This document shows positions 17,937-32,800 of a DNA stretch of 64,000 bases, piece after piece. The stretch is from Pseudorasbora parva (lineage: Eukaryota > Chordata > Actinopteri > Cypriniformes > Gobionidae). The translations under genes and the position numbers were made by a program. The stretch lies in assembly GCF_024679245.1 (NCBI RefSeq), contig NC_090173.1, forward strand, positions 28,360,160 to 28,424,159. The letters are read 5' to 3'. Within the stretch, counting starts at the first letter, position 1. Every line of letters begins with the position of its first letter. The notes under the pieces are model-generated. The model did not search any database. It was not told where the DNA came from and was given only the letters and a program-made list of their open reading frames with translations.

Positions 17937-20900
17937 ACAGTCCTGAGAGTAAACAACTAACAGTGGCTTACCTAAAACCATTGAGTGTTTCAAAAAACAG
18001 CCCCCAATTCACGTTAAATCCAGGCTAGAACCCACTTATTTTCAGTGGAGAGCCAGGCTTCGGCCATTGGACGCTACTGTAGAACAGATGTGTTCTGGCT
18101 TGATAAAACGGTCCATATGGAAAGGCAGCAAATTCTGAGGGGCTCAAAATGCCCCTCAGAATGAGCTACCACCTGTATTGCTTTACAGTGTACTCAAACT
18201 ATAGCAACTCTCTCAAACATATTCTGATAGTGTGAAACCACACTACTGGTCTCACTAAATAGTCTTCCAATAAAAATCAAGATTTCCCAAACAGGTCTCA
18301 CTTTCATATATCTGCAATACAGGCCTGAGAGTAAACAACTAAGACTGGCTTACCTAAAACCATTGAGTGTTTCAAAAAACAGTCCCCAATTCACGTTAAA
18401 TCCAGGCTAGAACCCACTTATTTTCAGTGGAGAGCCAGGCTTCGGCCATGGGATGCTACTGTAGAACAGATGTGTTCTGGCTTGATAAAACGGTCCATAT
18501 GGAAAGGCAGCAAATTCTGAGGGGCTCAGAATGCCCCTCAGAATGAGCTACCACCTGTATTGCTTTACAGTGTACTCAAACTATAGCAACTCTCTCAAAC
18601 ATATTCTGATAGTGTGAAACCACCCTATTGGCCTCACAAAATAGTCTTCCAATAAAAATCAAGATTTTCCCAAAAAGGTCTCACTTTCATGTATCTGCAA
18701 TACAGGCCTGAGAGTAAACAACTAAGACTGCTTACCTAAAACCATTGAGTGTTTCAAAAACAGTCCCCAATTCACGTTAAATCCAAGCTAGAACCCACTT
18801 ATTTTCGGTGGAGAGCCAGGCTTCGGCCATGGGACGCTACTGTAGAAGAGATGTGTTCTGGCTTGATAAAACGGTCCATATGGAAAGGCAGCAAATTCTG
18901 AGGGGCTCAAAATGCCCCTCAGAATGAGCTACCACCTGTATTGCTGTACAGTGTACTCAAACTATAGCAACTCTCTCAAACATATTCTAATAGTGTGAAA
19001 CCACCCTATTGGCCTCACTAAATAGTCTTCCAATAAAAATCAAGATTTTCCCAAAAAGGTCTCACTTTCATGAATCTGCAATACAGGCCTGAGAGAAAAC
19101 AACTAAGACTGGCTTACCTAAAACCATTGAGTGTTTCAAAAAACAGTCCTCAATTCACGTTAAATCCAGGCTAGAACCCACTTATTTTCGGTAGAGAGCC
19201 AGGCTTCGGCCATGGGACGCTACTGTAGAACAGATGTGTTCTGGTTTGATAAAATGGTCCATATGGAAATGCAGCAAATTCTGAGGGGCTCAAAATGCCC
19301 CTCAGAATGAGCTACCACCTGTATTGCTTTACAGTGTACTCAAACTATAGCAACTCTCTCAAACATATTCTGATAGTTTGAAACCACACTACTGGTCTCA
19401 CTAAATAGTCTTCCAATAGAAATCAAGATTTCCCAAAAAGGTCTCACTTTCATGTATCTGCAATACAGGCCTGAGAGTAAACAACTAAGACTGGCTTACC
19501 TAAAACCATTGAGTGTTTCAAAAAACAGTCCCCAATTCACGTTAAATCCAGGCTAGAACCCACTTATTTTCGGTGGAGAGCCAGGCTTCGGCCATGGGAC
19601 GCTCCTGTAGAACAGATGTGTTCTGGCTTTATAAAACGGTCCATATGGAAAGGCAGCAAATTCTGAGGGGCTCAAAATGCCCCTCAGAATGAGCTACCAC
19701 CTGTATTGCTTTACAGTGTACTCAAACTATAGCAACTCTCTCAAACATATTCTGATAGTGTGAAACCACACTACTGGTCTCACTAAATAGTCTTCCAATA
19801 AAAATCAAGATTTTCCCCAAAAGGTCTCACTTTCATGTATCTGCAATACAGGCCTAAGAGTAAACAACTAAGACTGGCTTACCTAAAACCATTGAGTGTT
19901 TCAAAAAACAGTCCCCAATTCACGTTAAATCCAGGCTAGAACCCACTTATTTTCGGTGGAGAGACAGGCTTCGGCAATGGGACGCTACTGTAGAACAGAT
20001 GTGTTCTGGCTTGATAAAACGGTCCATATGGAAAGGCAGCAAATTCTGAGGGGCTCAAATTGCCCCTCAGAATGAGCTACCACCTGTATTGCTTTACAGT
20101 GTACTCAAACTATAGCAACTCTCTCAAACATATTCTGATAGTGTGATACCACACTACTGGTCTCACTGAATAGTCTTCCAATAAAAATCAAGATTTCCCA
20201 AAAAGGTCTCCCTTTCATGTATCTGCAATACAGGCCTGAGAGTAAACAACTAAAACTGGCTTACCTAAAACCATTGAGTGTTTCAAAAAACAGTCCCCAA
20301 TTCACATTAAATCAAGGCTAGAACCCACTTATTTTCGGTAGAGAGCCAGGCTTCGGCCATGGGACGCTACTGTAGAACAGATGTATTCAGGCTTGATAAA
20401 ACGGTCCATATGGAAAGGCAGCAAATTCTGAGGGGCTCAAAATGCCCCTCAGAATGAGCTACCACCTGTATTGCTTTACAGTGTACTCAAACTATAGCAA
20501 CTCTCTCAAACATATTCTGATAGTGTGAAACCACACTACTGGTCTCACTTAATAGTCTTCCAATAAAAATCAAGATTTCCCAAAAAGGTCTCCCTTTCAT
20601 GTATCTGCAATACAGGCCTGAGAGTAAGCAACTAAGACTGGCTTACCTAAAACCATTGAGTGTTTCAAAAAACAGTCCTCAATTCACGTTAAATCCAGGC
20701 TAGAACCCACTTAGTTTCGGTGGAGAGCCAGGCTTCGGCCATGGGACGCTACTGTAGAACAGATGTGTTCTGGCTTGATAAAATGGTCCATAGGAAATGC
20801 AGCAAATTCTGAGGGGCTCAAAATGCCCCTCAGAATGAGCTACCACCTGTATTGCTTTACAGTGTACTCAAACTATAGCAACTCTCTCAAACATATTCTG

Positions 20901-21400
20901 ATAGTGTGAAACCACACTATTGGTCTCACTAAATAGTCTTCCAATAAAAATCAAGATTTCCCCAAAAGGTCTCACTTTCATGTATCTGCAATACAGGCCT
21001 GAGAGTAAACAACTAAGACTGGCTTACCTAAAACCATTGAGTGTTTCAAAAAACAGTCCCCAATTCACGTTAAATCCAAGCTAGAACCCACTTATTTTCG
21101 GTGGAGAGCCAGGCTTCGGCCATGGGACGCTCCTGTAGAACAGATGTGTCCTGGCTTGATAAAACGGTCCATATGGAAAGGCAGCAAATTCTGAGGGGAT
21201 CAAAATGCCCCTCAGAATGAGCTACCACCTGTATTGCTTTACAGTGTACTCAAACTATAGCAACTCTCTCAAACATATTCTGATAGTGTGAAACCACACT
21301 ACTGGTCTCACTAAATAGTCTTCCAATAAAAATCAAAATTTCCCCAAAAGGTCTCACTTTCATGTATCTGCAATACAGTCCTGAGAGTAAACAACTAACA
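17937..21400. repeat. Nine-monomer spaced duplication in the proximal array
   Basis: A distinctive variant pair (CAGTCCTGAGAG plus CTAACAGTGGC) occurs at 17,937-17,968 and again at about 21,375-21,406, 3,438 bp apart, which is nine monomers. Neighbouring variants such as the GGGGATC form recur in the same order at both places. Confidence 0.6.
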
Positions 21401-24400
21401 GTGGCTTACCTAAAACCATTGAGTGTTTCAAAAAACAGCCCCAAATTCACGTTAAATCCAGGCTAGAACCCACTTATTTTCAGTGGAGAGCCAGGCTTCA
21501 GCCATGGGACGCTACTGTAGAACAGATGTGTTCTGGCTTGATAAAACGGTCCATATGGAAAGGCAGCAAATTCTGAGGGGCTCAAAATGCCCCTCAGAAC
21601 GAGCTACAACCTGTATTGCTTTACAGTGTACTCAAACTATAGCAACTCTCTCAAACATATTCTGATAGTGTGAAACCACACTACTGGTCTCACTAAATAG
21701 TCTTCCAATAAAAATCAAGATTTCCCAAACAGGTCTCACTTTCATGTATCTGCAATACAGGCCTGAGAGTAAACAACTAAGACTGGCTTACCTAAAACCA
21801 TTGAGTGTTTCAAAAAACAGTCCCCAATTCACGTTAAATCAAGGCTAGAACCCACTTATTTTCAGTGGAGAGCCAGGCTTCAGCCATGGGACGCTACTGT
21901 AGAACAGATGTGTTCTGGCTTGATAAAACGGTCCATATGGAAAGGCAGCAAATTCTGAGGGGCTCAGAATGCCCCTCAGAATGAGCTACCACCTGTATTG
22001 CTTTACAGTGTACTCAAACTATAGCAACTCTCTCAAACATATTCTGATAGTGTGAAACCACCCTATTGGCCTCACAAAATAGTCTTCCAATAAAAATCAA
22101 GATTTTCCCAAAAAGGTCTCACTTTCATGTATCTGCAATACAGGCCTGAGAGTAAACAACTAAGACTGCTTACCTAAAACCATTGAGTGTTTCAAAAAAC
22201 AGTCCCCAATTCACGTTAAATGCAGGCAAGAACCCACTTATTTTCGGTGGAGAGCCAGGCTTCGGCCATGGGACGCTACTGTAGAACAGATGTGTTCTGG
22301 CTTGATAAAACGGTCCATATGGAAAGACAGCAAATTCTGAGGGGCTCAAAATGCCCCTCAGAATGAGCTACCACCTGTATTACTTTACAGTGTACTCAAA
22401 CTATAGCAACTCTCTCAAACATATTCTGATAGTGTGAAACCACCCTATTGGCCTCACAAAATTGTCTTCCAATAAAAATCAAGATTTTCCCAAAAAGGTC
22501 TCAATTTCATGTATCTGCAATACAGGCCTGAGAGTAAACAACTAAGACTGGCTTACCAAAAACCATTGAGTGTTTCAAAAAACAGTCCCCAATTTACGTT
22601 AAATCCAGGCTAGAACCCACTTATTTTCGGTAGAGAGCCAGGCTTCGGCCATGGGACGCTACTGTAGAACAGATGTGTTCTGGCTTGATAAAACGGTCCA
22701 TATGGAAAGACAGCAAATTCTGAGGGGCTCAAAATGCCCCTCAGAATGAGCTACCACCTGTATTGCTTTACAGTGTACTCAAACTATAGCAACTCTCTCA
22801 AACATATTCTGATAGTGTAAAACCACACTACTGGTCTCACTAAATAGTCTTCCAATAAAAATCAAGATTTCCCAGAAAGGTCTCACTTTCATGTATCTGC
22901 AATACAGGCCTGAGAGTAAACAACTAAGACTGGCTTACCTAAAACCATTGAGTGTTTCAAAAAACAGTCCCCAATTCACGTTAAATCCAGGCTAGAACCC
23001 ACTTATTTTCAGTGGAGAGCCAGGCTTCGGCCATGGGACGCTACCGTAGAACAGATTTGTCCTGGCTTGATAAAACGGTCCATATGGAAAGGCAGCAAAT
23101 TCTGAGGGGATCAAAATGCCCCTCAGAATGAGCTACCACCTGTATTGCTTTACAGTGTACTCAAACTATAGCAACTCTCTCAAACATATTCTGATAGTGT
23201 GAAACCACACTACTGTTCTCACTAAATAGTCTTCCAATAAAAATCAAGATTTTCCCCAAAAGGTCTCACTTTCATGTATCTGCAATACAGGCCTGAGAGT
23301 AAACAACTAAGACTGGCTTACCTAAAACCATTGAGTGTTTCAAAAAACAGTCCCCAATTCACGTTAAATCCAGGCTAGAACCCACTTATTTTCGGTGGAG
23401 AGCCAGGCTTCGGCCATGGGACGCTACTGTAGAACAGATGTGTTCTGGCTTGATAAAACGGTCCATATGGAAAGGCAGCAAATTCTGAGGGGCTCAAAAT
23501 GCCCCTCAGAATGAGCTACCACCTGTATTGCTTTACAGTGTACTCAAACTATAGCAACTCTCTCAAACATATTCTGATAGTGTGAAACCACACTACTGGT
23601 CTCACTAAATAGTCTTCCAATAAAAATCAAGATTTCCCAAACAGGTCTCACTTTCATGTATCTGCAATACAGGCCTGAGAGTAAACAACTAAGACTGGCT
23701 TACCTAAAACCATTGAGTGTTTCAAAAAACAGTCCCCAATTCACGTTAAATCCAGGCTAGAACCCACTTATTTTCAGTGGAGAGCCAGGCTTCGGCCATG
23801 GGACGCTACTGTAGAACAGATGTGTTCTGGCTTGATAAAACGGTCCATATGGAAATGCAGCAAATTCTGAGGGGCTCAAAATGCCCCTCAGAATGAGCTA
23901 CCACCTGTATTGCTTTACAGTGTACTCAAACTATAGCAACTCTCTCAAACATATTCTGATAGTTTGAAACCACACTACTGGTCTCACTAAATAGTCTTCC
24001 AATAAAAATCAAGATTTCCCAAAAAGGTCTCACTTTCATGTATCTGCAATACAGGCCTGAGAGTAAACAACTAAGACTGGCTTACCTAAAACCATTGAGT
24101 GTTTCAAAAAACAGTCCCCAATTCACGTTAAATCCAGGCTAGAACCCACTTATTTTCGGTGGAGAGCCAGGCTTCGGCCATGGGACGCTCCTGTAGAACA
24201 GATGTGTTCTGGCTTTATAAAACGGTCCATATGGAAAGGCAGCAAATTCTGAGGGGCTCAAAATGCCCCTCAGAATGAGCTACCACCTGTATTGCTTTAC
24301 AGTGTACTCAAACTATAGCAACTCTCTCAAACATATTCTGATAGTGTGAAACCACACTACTGGTCTCACTAAATAGTCTTCCAATAAAAATCAAGATTTC

Positions 24401-27400
24401 CCAAACAGGTCTCACTTTCATGTATCTGCAATACAGGCCTGAGAGTAAACAACTAAGACTGGCTTACCTAAAACCATTGAGTGTTTCAAAAAACAGTCCC
24501 CAATTCACGTTAAATCCAGGCTAGAACCCACTTATTTTCAGTGGAGAGCCAGGCTTCGGCCATGGGACGCTACTGTAGAAGAGATGTGTTCTGGCTTGAT
24601 AAAACGGTCCATATGGAAAGGCAGCAAATTCTGAGGGGCTCAAAATGCCCCTCAGAATGAGCTACCACCTGTATTGCTGTACAGTGTACTCAAACTATAG
24701 CAACTCTCTCAAACATATTCTAATAGTGTGAAACCACCCTATTGGCCTCACTAAATAGTCTTCCAATAAAAATCAAGATTTTCCCAAAAAGGTCTCACTT
24801 TCATGAATCTGCAATACAGGCCTGAGAGTAAACAACTAAGACTGGCTTACCTAAAACCATTGAGTGTTTCAAAAAACTGTCCCCAATTCACGTTAAATCA
24901 AGGCTAGAACCCACTTATTTTCGGTGGAGAGCCAGGCTTCGGCCATGGGATGCTACTGTAGAACAGATGTGTTCTGGCTTGATAAAACGGTCCATATGGA
25001 AAGGCAGCAAATTCTGAGGGGCTCAAATTGCCCCTCAGAATGAGCAACCACCTGTATTGCTTTACAGTGTACTCAAACTATAGCAACTCTCTCAAACATA
25101 TTCTGATAGTGTGATACCACACTACTGGCCTCACAAAATAGTCTTCCAATAAAAATCAAGATTTTCCCATAAAGGTCTCACTTTCATGTATCTGCAATAC
25201 AGGCCTCAGAGTAAACAACTAAGACTGGCTTACCTAAAACCATTGAGTGTTTCAAAAAACAGTCCCCAATTCACGTTAAATCCAGGCTAGAACCCACTTA
25301 TTTTTGGTGGAGAGCCAGGCTTCGGCCATGGGACGCTACTGTAGAACAGATGTGTTCTGGCTTGATAAAGCGGTCCATATGGAAAGGCAGCAAATTCTGA
25401 GGGGCTCAAAATGCCCCTCAGAATGAGCTACCACCTGTATTGCTTTACAGTGTACTTAAACTATAGCAACTCTCTCAAACATATTCTGATAGTGTGAAAC
25501 CACACTACTGGTCTCACTAAATAGTCTTCCAATAAAAATCAAGATTTCCCAAAAAGGTCTCACTTTCATGTATCTGCAATACAGGCCTGAGAGTAAACAA
25601 CTAAGACTGGCTTACCTAAAACCATTGAGTGTTTCAAAAAACAGTCCCCAATTCACGTTAAATACAGGCTAGAACCCACTTATTTTCGGTGGAGAGCCAG
25701 GCTTCAGCCATGGGACGCTACTGTAGAACAGATGTGTTCTGGCTTGATAAAACGGTCCATATGGAAAGGCAGCAAATTCTGAGGGGATCAAAATGCCCCT
25801 CAGAATGAGCTACCACCTGTATTGCTTTACAGTGTACTCAAACTATAGCAACTCTCTCAAACATATTCTGATAGTGTGATACCACACTAATGGTCTCACT
25901 GAATAGTCTTCCAATAAAAATCAAGATTTCCCAAAAAGGTCTCACTTTCATGTATCTGCAATACAGGCCTGAGAGTAAACAACTAAGACTGGCTTACCTA
26001 AAACCATTGAGTGTTTCAAAAAACAGTCCCCAATTCACGTTAAATCAAGGCTAGAACCCACTTATTTTCGGTGGAGAGCCAGGCTTCGGCCATGGGATGC
26101 TACTGTAGAACAGATGTGTTCTGGCTTGATAAAACGGTCCATATGGAAAGGCAGCAAATTCTGAGGGGCTCAAATTGCCCCTCAGAATGAGCAACCACCT
26201 GTATTGCTTTACAGTGTACTCAAACTATAGCAACTCTCTCAAACATATTCTGATAGTGTGATACCACACTACTGGTCTCACTGAATAGTCTTCCAATAAA
26301 AATCAAGATTTCCCAAAAAGGTCTCACTTTCATGTATCTGCAATACAGGCCTGAGAGTAAACAACTAAGACTGGCTTACCTAAAACCATTGAGTGTTTCA
26401 AAAAACAGTCCCCAATTCACGTTAAATCTAGGCTAGAACCCACTTATTTTCGGTGGAGAGCCAGGCTTCGGCCATGGGATGCTACTGTAGAACAGATGTG
26501 TTCTGGCTTGATAAAACGGTCCATATGGAAAGGCAGCAAATTCTGAGGGGCTCAAATTGCCCCTCAGAATGAGCTACCACCTGTATTGCTTTACAGTGTA
26601 CTCAAACTATAGCAACTCTCTCAAACATATTCTGATAGTGTGATACCACACTAATGGTCTCACTGAATAGTCTTCCAATAAAAATCAAGATTTCCCAAAA
26701 AGGTCTCACTTTCATGTATCTGCAATACAGGCCTGAGAGTAAACAACTAAGACTGGCTTACCTAAAACCATTGAGTGTTTCAAAAAACAGTCCCCAATTC
26801 ACGTTAAATCAAGGCTAGAACCCACTTATTTTCGGTGGAGAGCCAGGCTTCGGCCATGGGATGCTACTGTAGAACAGATGTGTTCTGGCTTGATAAAACG
26901 GTCCATATGGAAAGGCAGCAAATTCTGAGGGGCTCAAATTGCCCCTCAGAATGAGCAACCACCTGTATTGCTTTACAGTGTACTCAAACTATAGCAACTC
27001 TCTCAAACATATTCTGATAGTGTGATACCACACTACTGGTCTCACTGAATAGTCTTCCAATAAAAATCAAGATTTCCCAAAAAGGTCTCACTTTCATGTA
27101 TCTGCAATACAGGCCTGAGAGTAAACAACTAAGACTGGCTTACCTAAAACCATTGAGTGTTTCAAAAAACAGTCCCCAATTCACGTTAAATCCAGGCTAG
27201 AACCCACTTATTTTCGGTGGAGAGCCAGGCTTCGGCCATGGGATGCTACTGTAGAACAGATGTGTTCTGGCTTGATAAAACGGTCCATATGGAAAGGCAG
27301 CAAATTCTGAGGGGCTCAAAATGCCCCTCATAATGAGCTACCACCTGTGTTGCTTTACAGTGTACTCAAACTATAGCAACTCTCTCAAACATATTCTGAT

Positions 27401-29866
27401 AGTGTGAAACCACACTACTGGTCTCACTAAATAGTCTTCCAATAAAAATCAAGATTTCCCAAAAAGGTCTCACTTTCATGTATCTGCAATACAGGCCTGA
27501 GAGTAAACAACTAAGACTGGCTTACCTAAAACCATTGAGTGTTTCAAAAAACAGTCCCCAATTCACGTTAAATCCAGGATAGAACCCACTTATTTTCGGT
27601 GGAGAGCCAGGCTTCGGCCATTGGACGCTACTGTAGAACAGATGTGTTCCTACTTGATAAAACGGTCCATATGGAAAGGCAGCAAATTCTGAGGGGCTCA
27701 AATTGCCCCTCAGAATGAGCTACCACCTGTATTGCTTTACAGTGTACTCAAACTATAGCAACTCTCTCAAACATATTCTGATAGTGTAAAACCACCCTAT
27801 TGGCCTCACAAAATAGTCTTCCAATAAAAATCAAGATTTTCCCAAAAAGGTCTCACTTTCATGTATCTGCAATACAGGCCTGAGAGTAAACAACTAAGAC
27901 TGGCTTACCTAAAACCATTGAGTGTTTCAAAAAACAGTCCCCAATTCACGTTAAATCCAGGATAGAACCCACTTATTTTCGGTGGAGAGCCAGGCTTCGG
28001 CCATGGGACGCTACTGTAGAACAGATGTGTTCTGGCTTGATAAAACGGTGCATATGGAAAGGCAGCAAATTCTGAGGGGCTCAAAATGCCCCTCAGAATG
28101 AGCTACCACCTGTGTTGCTTTACAGTGTACTCAAACTATAGCAACTCTCTCAAACATATTCTGATAGAGTGAAACCACACTACTGGTCTCACTGAATAGT
28201 CTTCCAATAAAAATCAAGATTTCCCAAAAAGGTCTCACTTTCATGTATCTGCAATACAGGCCTGAGAGTAAACAACTAAGACTGGCTTACCTAAAACCAT
28301 TGAGTTTTTTAAAAAACAGTCCCCAATTCATGTTAAATCTAGGCTAGAACCCACTTTGTTTCGGTGGAGAGCCAGGCTTCGGCCATGGGATGCTACTGTA
28401 GAACAGATGTGTTCTGGCTTGATAAAACGGTCCATATGGAAAGGCAGCAAATTCTGAGGGGCTCAGAATGCCCCTCAGAATGAGCTACCACCTGTATTGC
28501 TTTACAGTGTACTCAAACTATAGCAACTCTCTCAAACATATTCTGATAGTGTGAAACCACCCTATTGGCCTCACAAAATAGTCTTCCAATAAAAATCAAG
28601 ATTTTCCCATAAAGGTCTCACTTTCATGTATCTGCAATACAGGCCTGAGAGTAAACAACTAAGACTGGCTTACCTAAAACCATTGAGTGTTTCAAAAAAC
28701 AGTCCCCAATTCACGTTAAATCCAGGCTAGAACCCACTTATTTTTGGTGGAAAGCCAGGCTTCGGCCATGGGACGCTACTGTAGAACAGATGTGTTCTGG
28801 CTTGATAAAGCGGTCCATATGGAAAGGCAGCAAATTCTGAGGGGCTCAAAATGCCCCTCAGAATGAGCTACCACCTGTGTTGCTTTACAGTGTACTCAAA
28901 CTATAGCAACTCTCTCAAACATATTCTGATAGAGTGAAACCACACTACTGGTCTCACTAAATAGTCTTCCAATAAAAATCAAGATTTCCCAAAAAGGTCT
29001 CACTTTCATGTATCTGCAATACAGGCCTGAGAGTAAACAACTAAGACTGGCTTACCTAAAACCATTGAGTGTTTCAAAAAACAGTCCCCAATTCACGTTA
29101 AATCCAGGCTAGAACCCACTTATTTTTGGTGGAGAGCCAGGCTTCGGCCATGGGACGCTACTGTAGAACAGATGTGTTCTGGCTTGATAAAACGGTGCAT
29201 ATGGAAAGGCAGCAAATTATGAGGGGCTCAAAATGCCCCTCAGAATGAGCTACCACCTGTGTTGCTTTACAGTGTACTCAAACTATAGCAACTCTCTCAA
29301 ACATATTCTGATAGTGTGAAACCACACTACTGGTCTCACTAAATAGTCTTCCAATAAAAATCAAGATTTCCCAAAAAGGTCTCACTTTCATGTATCTGCA
29401 ATACAGGCCTGAGAGTAAACAACTAAGACTGGCTTACCTAAAACCATTGAGTGTTTCAAAAAACAGTCCTCAATTCACGTTAAATCCAGGCTAGAACCCA
29501 CTTTGTTTCGGTGGAGAGCCAGGCTTCGGCCATGGGACGCTACTGTAGAACAGATGTGTTCTGGCTTGATAAAACGGTCCATATGGAAAGGCAGCAAATT
29601 CTGAGGGGCTCAGAATGCCCCTCAGAATGAGCTACCACCTGTATTGCTTTACAGTGTACTCAAACTATAGCAACTCTCTCAAACATATTCTGATAGTGTG
29701 AAACCACCCTATTGGCCTCACAAAATAGTCTTCCAATAAAAATCAAGATTTTCCCATAAAGGTCTCACTTTCATGTATCTGCAATACAGGCCTGAGAGTA
29801 AACAACTAAGACTGGCTTACCTAAAACCATTGAGTGTTTCAAAAAACAGTCCCCAATTCACGTTAA

Positions 29867-32800
29867 ATCCAGGCTAGAACCCACTTATTTTTGGTGGAAA
29901 GCCAGGCTTCGGCCATGGGACGCTACTGTAGAACAGATGTGTTCTGGCTTGATAAAGCGGTCCATATGGAAAGGCAGCAAATTCTGAGGGGCTCAAAATG
30001 CCCCTCAGAATGAGCTACCACCTGTGTTGCTTTACAGTGTACTCAAACTATAGCAACTCTCTCAAACATATTCTGATAGAGTGAAACCACACTACTGGTC
30101 TCACTAAATAGTCTTCCAATAAAAATCAAGATTTCCCAAAAAGGTCTCACTTTCATGTATCTGCAATACAGGCCTGAGAGTAAACAACTAAGACTGGCTT
30201 ACCTAAAACCATTGAGTGTTTCAAAAAACAGTCCCCAATTCACGTTAAATCCAGGCTAGAACCCACTTATTTTTGGTGGAGAGCCAGGCTTCGGCCATGG
30301 GACGCTACTGTAGAACAGATGTGTTCTGGCTTGATAAAACGGTCCATATGGAAAGGCAGCAAATTATGAGGGGCTCAAAATGCCCCTCAGAATGAGCTAC
30401 CACCTGTGTTGCTTTACAGTGTACTCAAACTATAGCAACTCTCTCAAACATATTCTGATAGTGTGAAACAACACTACTGGTCTCACTAAATAGTCTTCCA
30501 ATAAAAATCAAGATTTCCCAAAAAGGTCTCACTTTCATGTATCTGCAATACAGGCCTGAGAGTAAACAACTAAAACTGGCTTACCTAAAACCATTGAGTG
30601 TTTCAAAAAACAGTCCCCAATTCACGTTAAATCAAGGCTAGAACCCACGTATTTTCGGTGGAGAGCCAGGCTTCGGCCAAGGGACGCTACTGTAGAACAG
30701 ATGTGTTCTGGCTTGATAAAACGGTCCATACGGAAAGGCAGCAAATTCTGAGGGGCTCAAAATGCCCCTCAGAATGAGCTACCACCTGTGTTGCTTTACA
30801 GTGTACTCAAACTATAGCAACTCTCTCAAACATATTCTGATAGTGTGAAACCACACTACTGGTCTCACTAAATAGTCTTCCAATAAAAATCAAGATTTCC
30901 CAAAAAGGTCTCACTTTCATGTATCTGCAATACAGGCCTGAGAGTAAACAACTAAGACTGGCTTACCTAAAAACATTGAGTGTTTCAAAAAACAGTCCTC
31001 AATTCACGTTAAATCCAGGCTAGAACCCACTTAGTTTCGGTGGAGAGTCAGGCTTCGGCCATGGGACGCTACTGTAGAACAGATGTGTTCTGGCTTGATA
31101 AAACGGTCCATATGGAAAGGCAGCAAATTCTGAGGGGCTCAAAATGCCCCTCAGAATGAGCTACCACCTGTATTGCTTTACAGTGTACTCAAACTATAGC
31201 AACTCTCTCAAACATATTCTGATAGTGTGAAACCACCCTATTCGCCTCACAAAATAGTCTTCCAATAAAAATCAAGATTTTCCCATAAAGGTCTCACTTT
31301 CATGTATCTGCAATACAGGCCTGAGAGTAAACAACTAAGACTGGCTTACCTAAAACCATTGAGTGTTTCAAAAAACAGTCCCCAATTCACGTTAAATCCA
31401 GGCTAGAACCCACTTATTTTTGGTGGAGAGCCAGGCTTCGGCCATGGGACGCTACTGTAGAACAGATGTGTTCTGGCTTGATAAAGCGGTCCATATGGAA
31501 AGGCAGCAAATTCTGAGGGGCTCAAAATGCCCCTCAGAATGAGCTACCACCTGTATTGCTTTACAGTGTACTTAAACTATAGCAACTCTCTCAAACATAT
31601 TCTGATAGTGTGAAACCACACTACTGGTCTCACTAAATAGTCTTCCAATAAAAATCAAGATTTCCCAAAAAGGTGTCACTTTCATGTATCTGCAATACAG
31701 GCCTGAGAGTAAACAACTAAGACTGGCTTACCTAAAACCATTGAGTGTTTCAAAAAACAGTCCCCAATTCACGTTAAATCCAGGCTAGAACCCACTTATT
31801 TTCGGTGGAGAGCCAGGCTTCAGCCATGGGACGCTACTGTAGAACAGATGTGTTCTGGCTTGATAAAACGGTCCATATGGAAAGGCAGCAAATTCTGAGG
31901 GGATCAAAATGCCCCTCAGAATGAGCTACCACCTGTATTGCTTTACAGTGTACTCAAACTATAGCAACTCTCTCAAACATATTCTGATAGTGTGAAACCA
32001 CACTAATGGTCTCACTGAATAGTCTTCCAATAAAAATCAAGATTTCCCAAAAAGGTCTCACTTTCATGTATCTGCAATACAGGCCTGAGAGTAAACAACT
32101 AAGAATGGCTTACCTAAAACCATTGAGTGTTTCAAAAAACTGTCCCCAATTCACGTTAAATCAAGGCTAGAACCCACTTATTTTCGGTGGAGAGCCAGGC
32201 TTCGGCCATGGGATGCTACTGTAGAACAGATGTGTTCTGGCTTGATAAAACGGTCCATATGGAAAGGCAGCAAATTCTGAGGGGCTCAAATTGCCCCTCA
32301 GAATGAGCAACCACCTGTATTGCTTTACAGTGTACTCAAACTATAGCAACTCTCTCAAACATATTCTGATAGTGTGATACCACACTACTGGTCTCACTGA
32401 ATAGTCTTCCAATAAAAATCAAGATTTCCCAAAAAGGTCTCACTTTCATGTATCTGCAATACAGGCCTGAGAGTAAACAACTAAGACTGGCTTACCTAAA
32501 ACCATTGAGTGTTTCAAAAAACAGTCCCCAATTCACGTTAAATCCAGGCTAGAACCCACTTATTTTCGGTGGAGAGCCAGGCTTCGGCCATGGGATGCTA
32601 CTGTAGAACAGATGTGTTCTGGCTTGATAAAACGGTCCATATGGAAAGGCAGCAAATTCTGAGGGGCTCAAATTGCCCCTCAGAATGAGCTACCACCTGT
32701 ATTGCTTTACAGTGTACTCAAACTATAGCAACTCTCTCAAACATATTCTGATAGTGTGATACCACACTACTGGTCTCACTAAATAGTCTTCCAATAAAAA

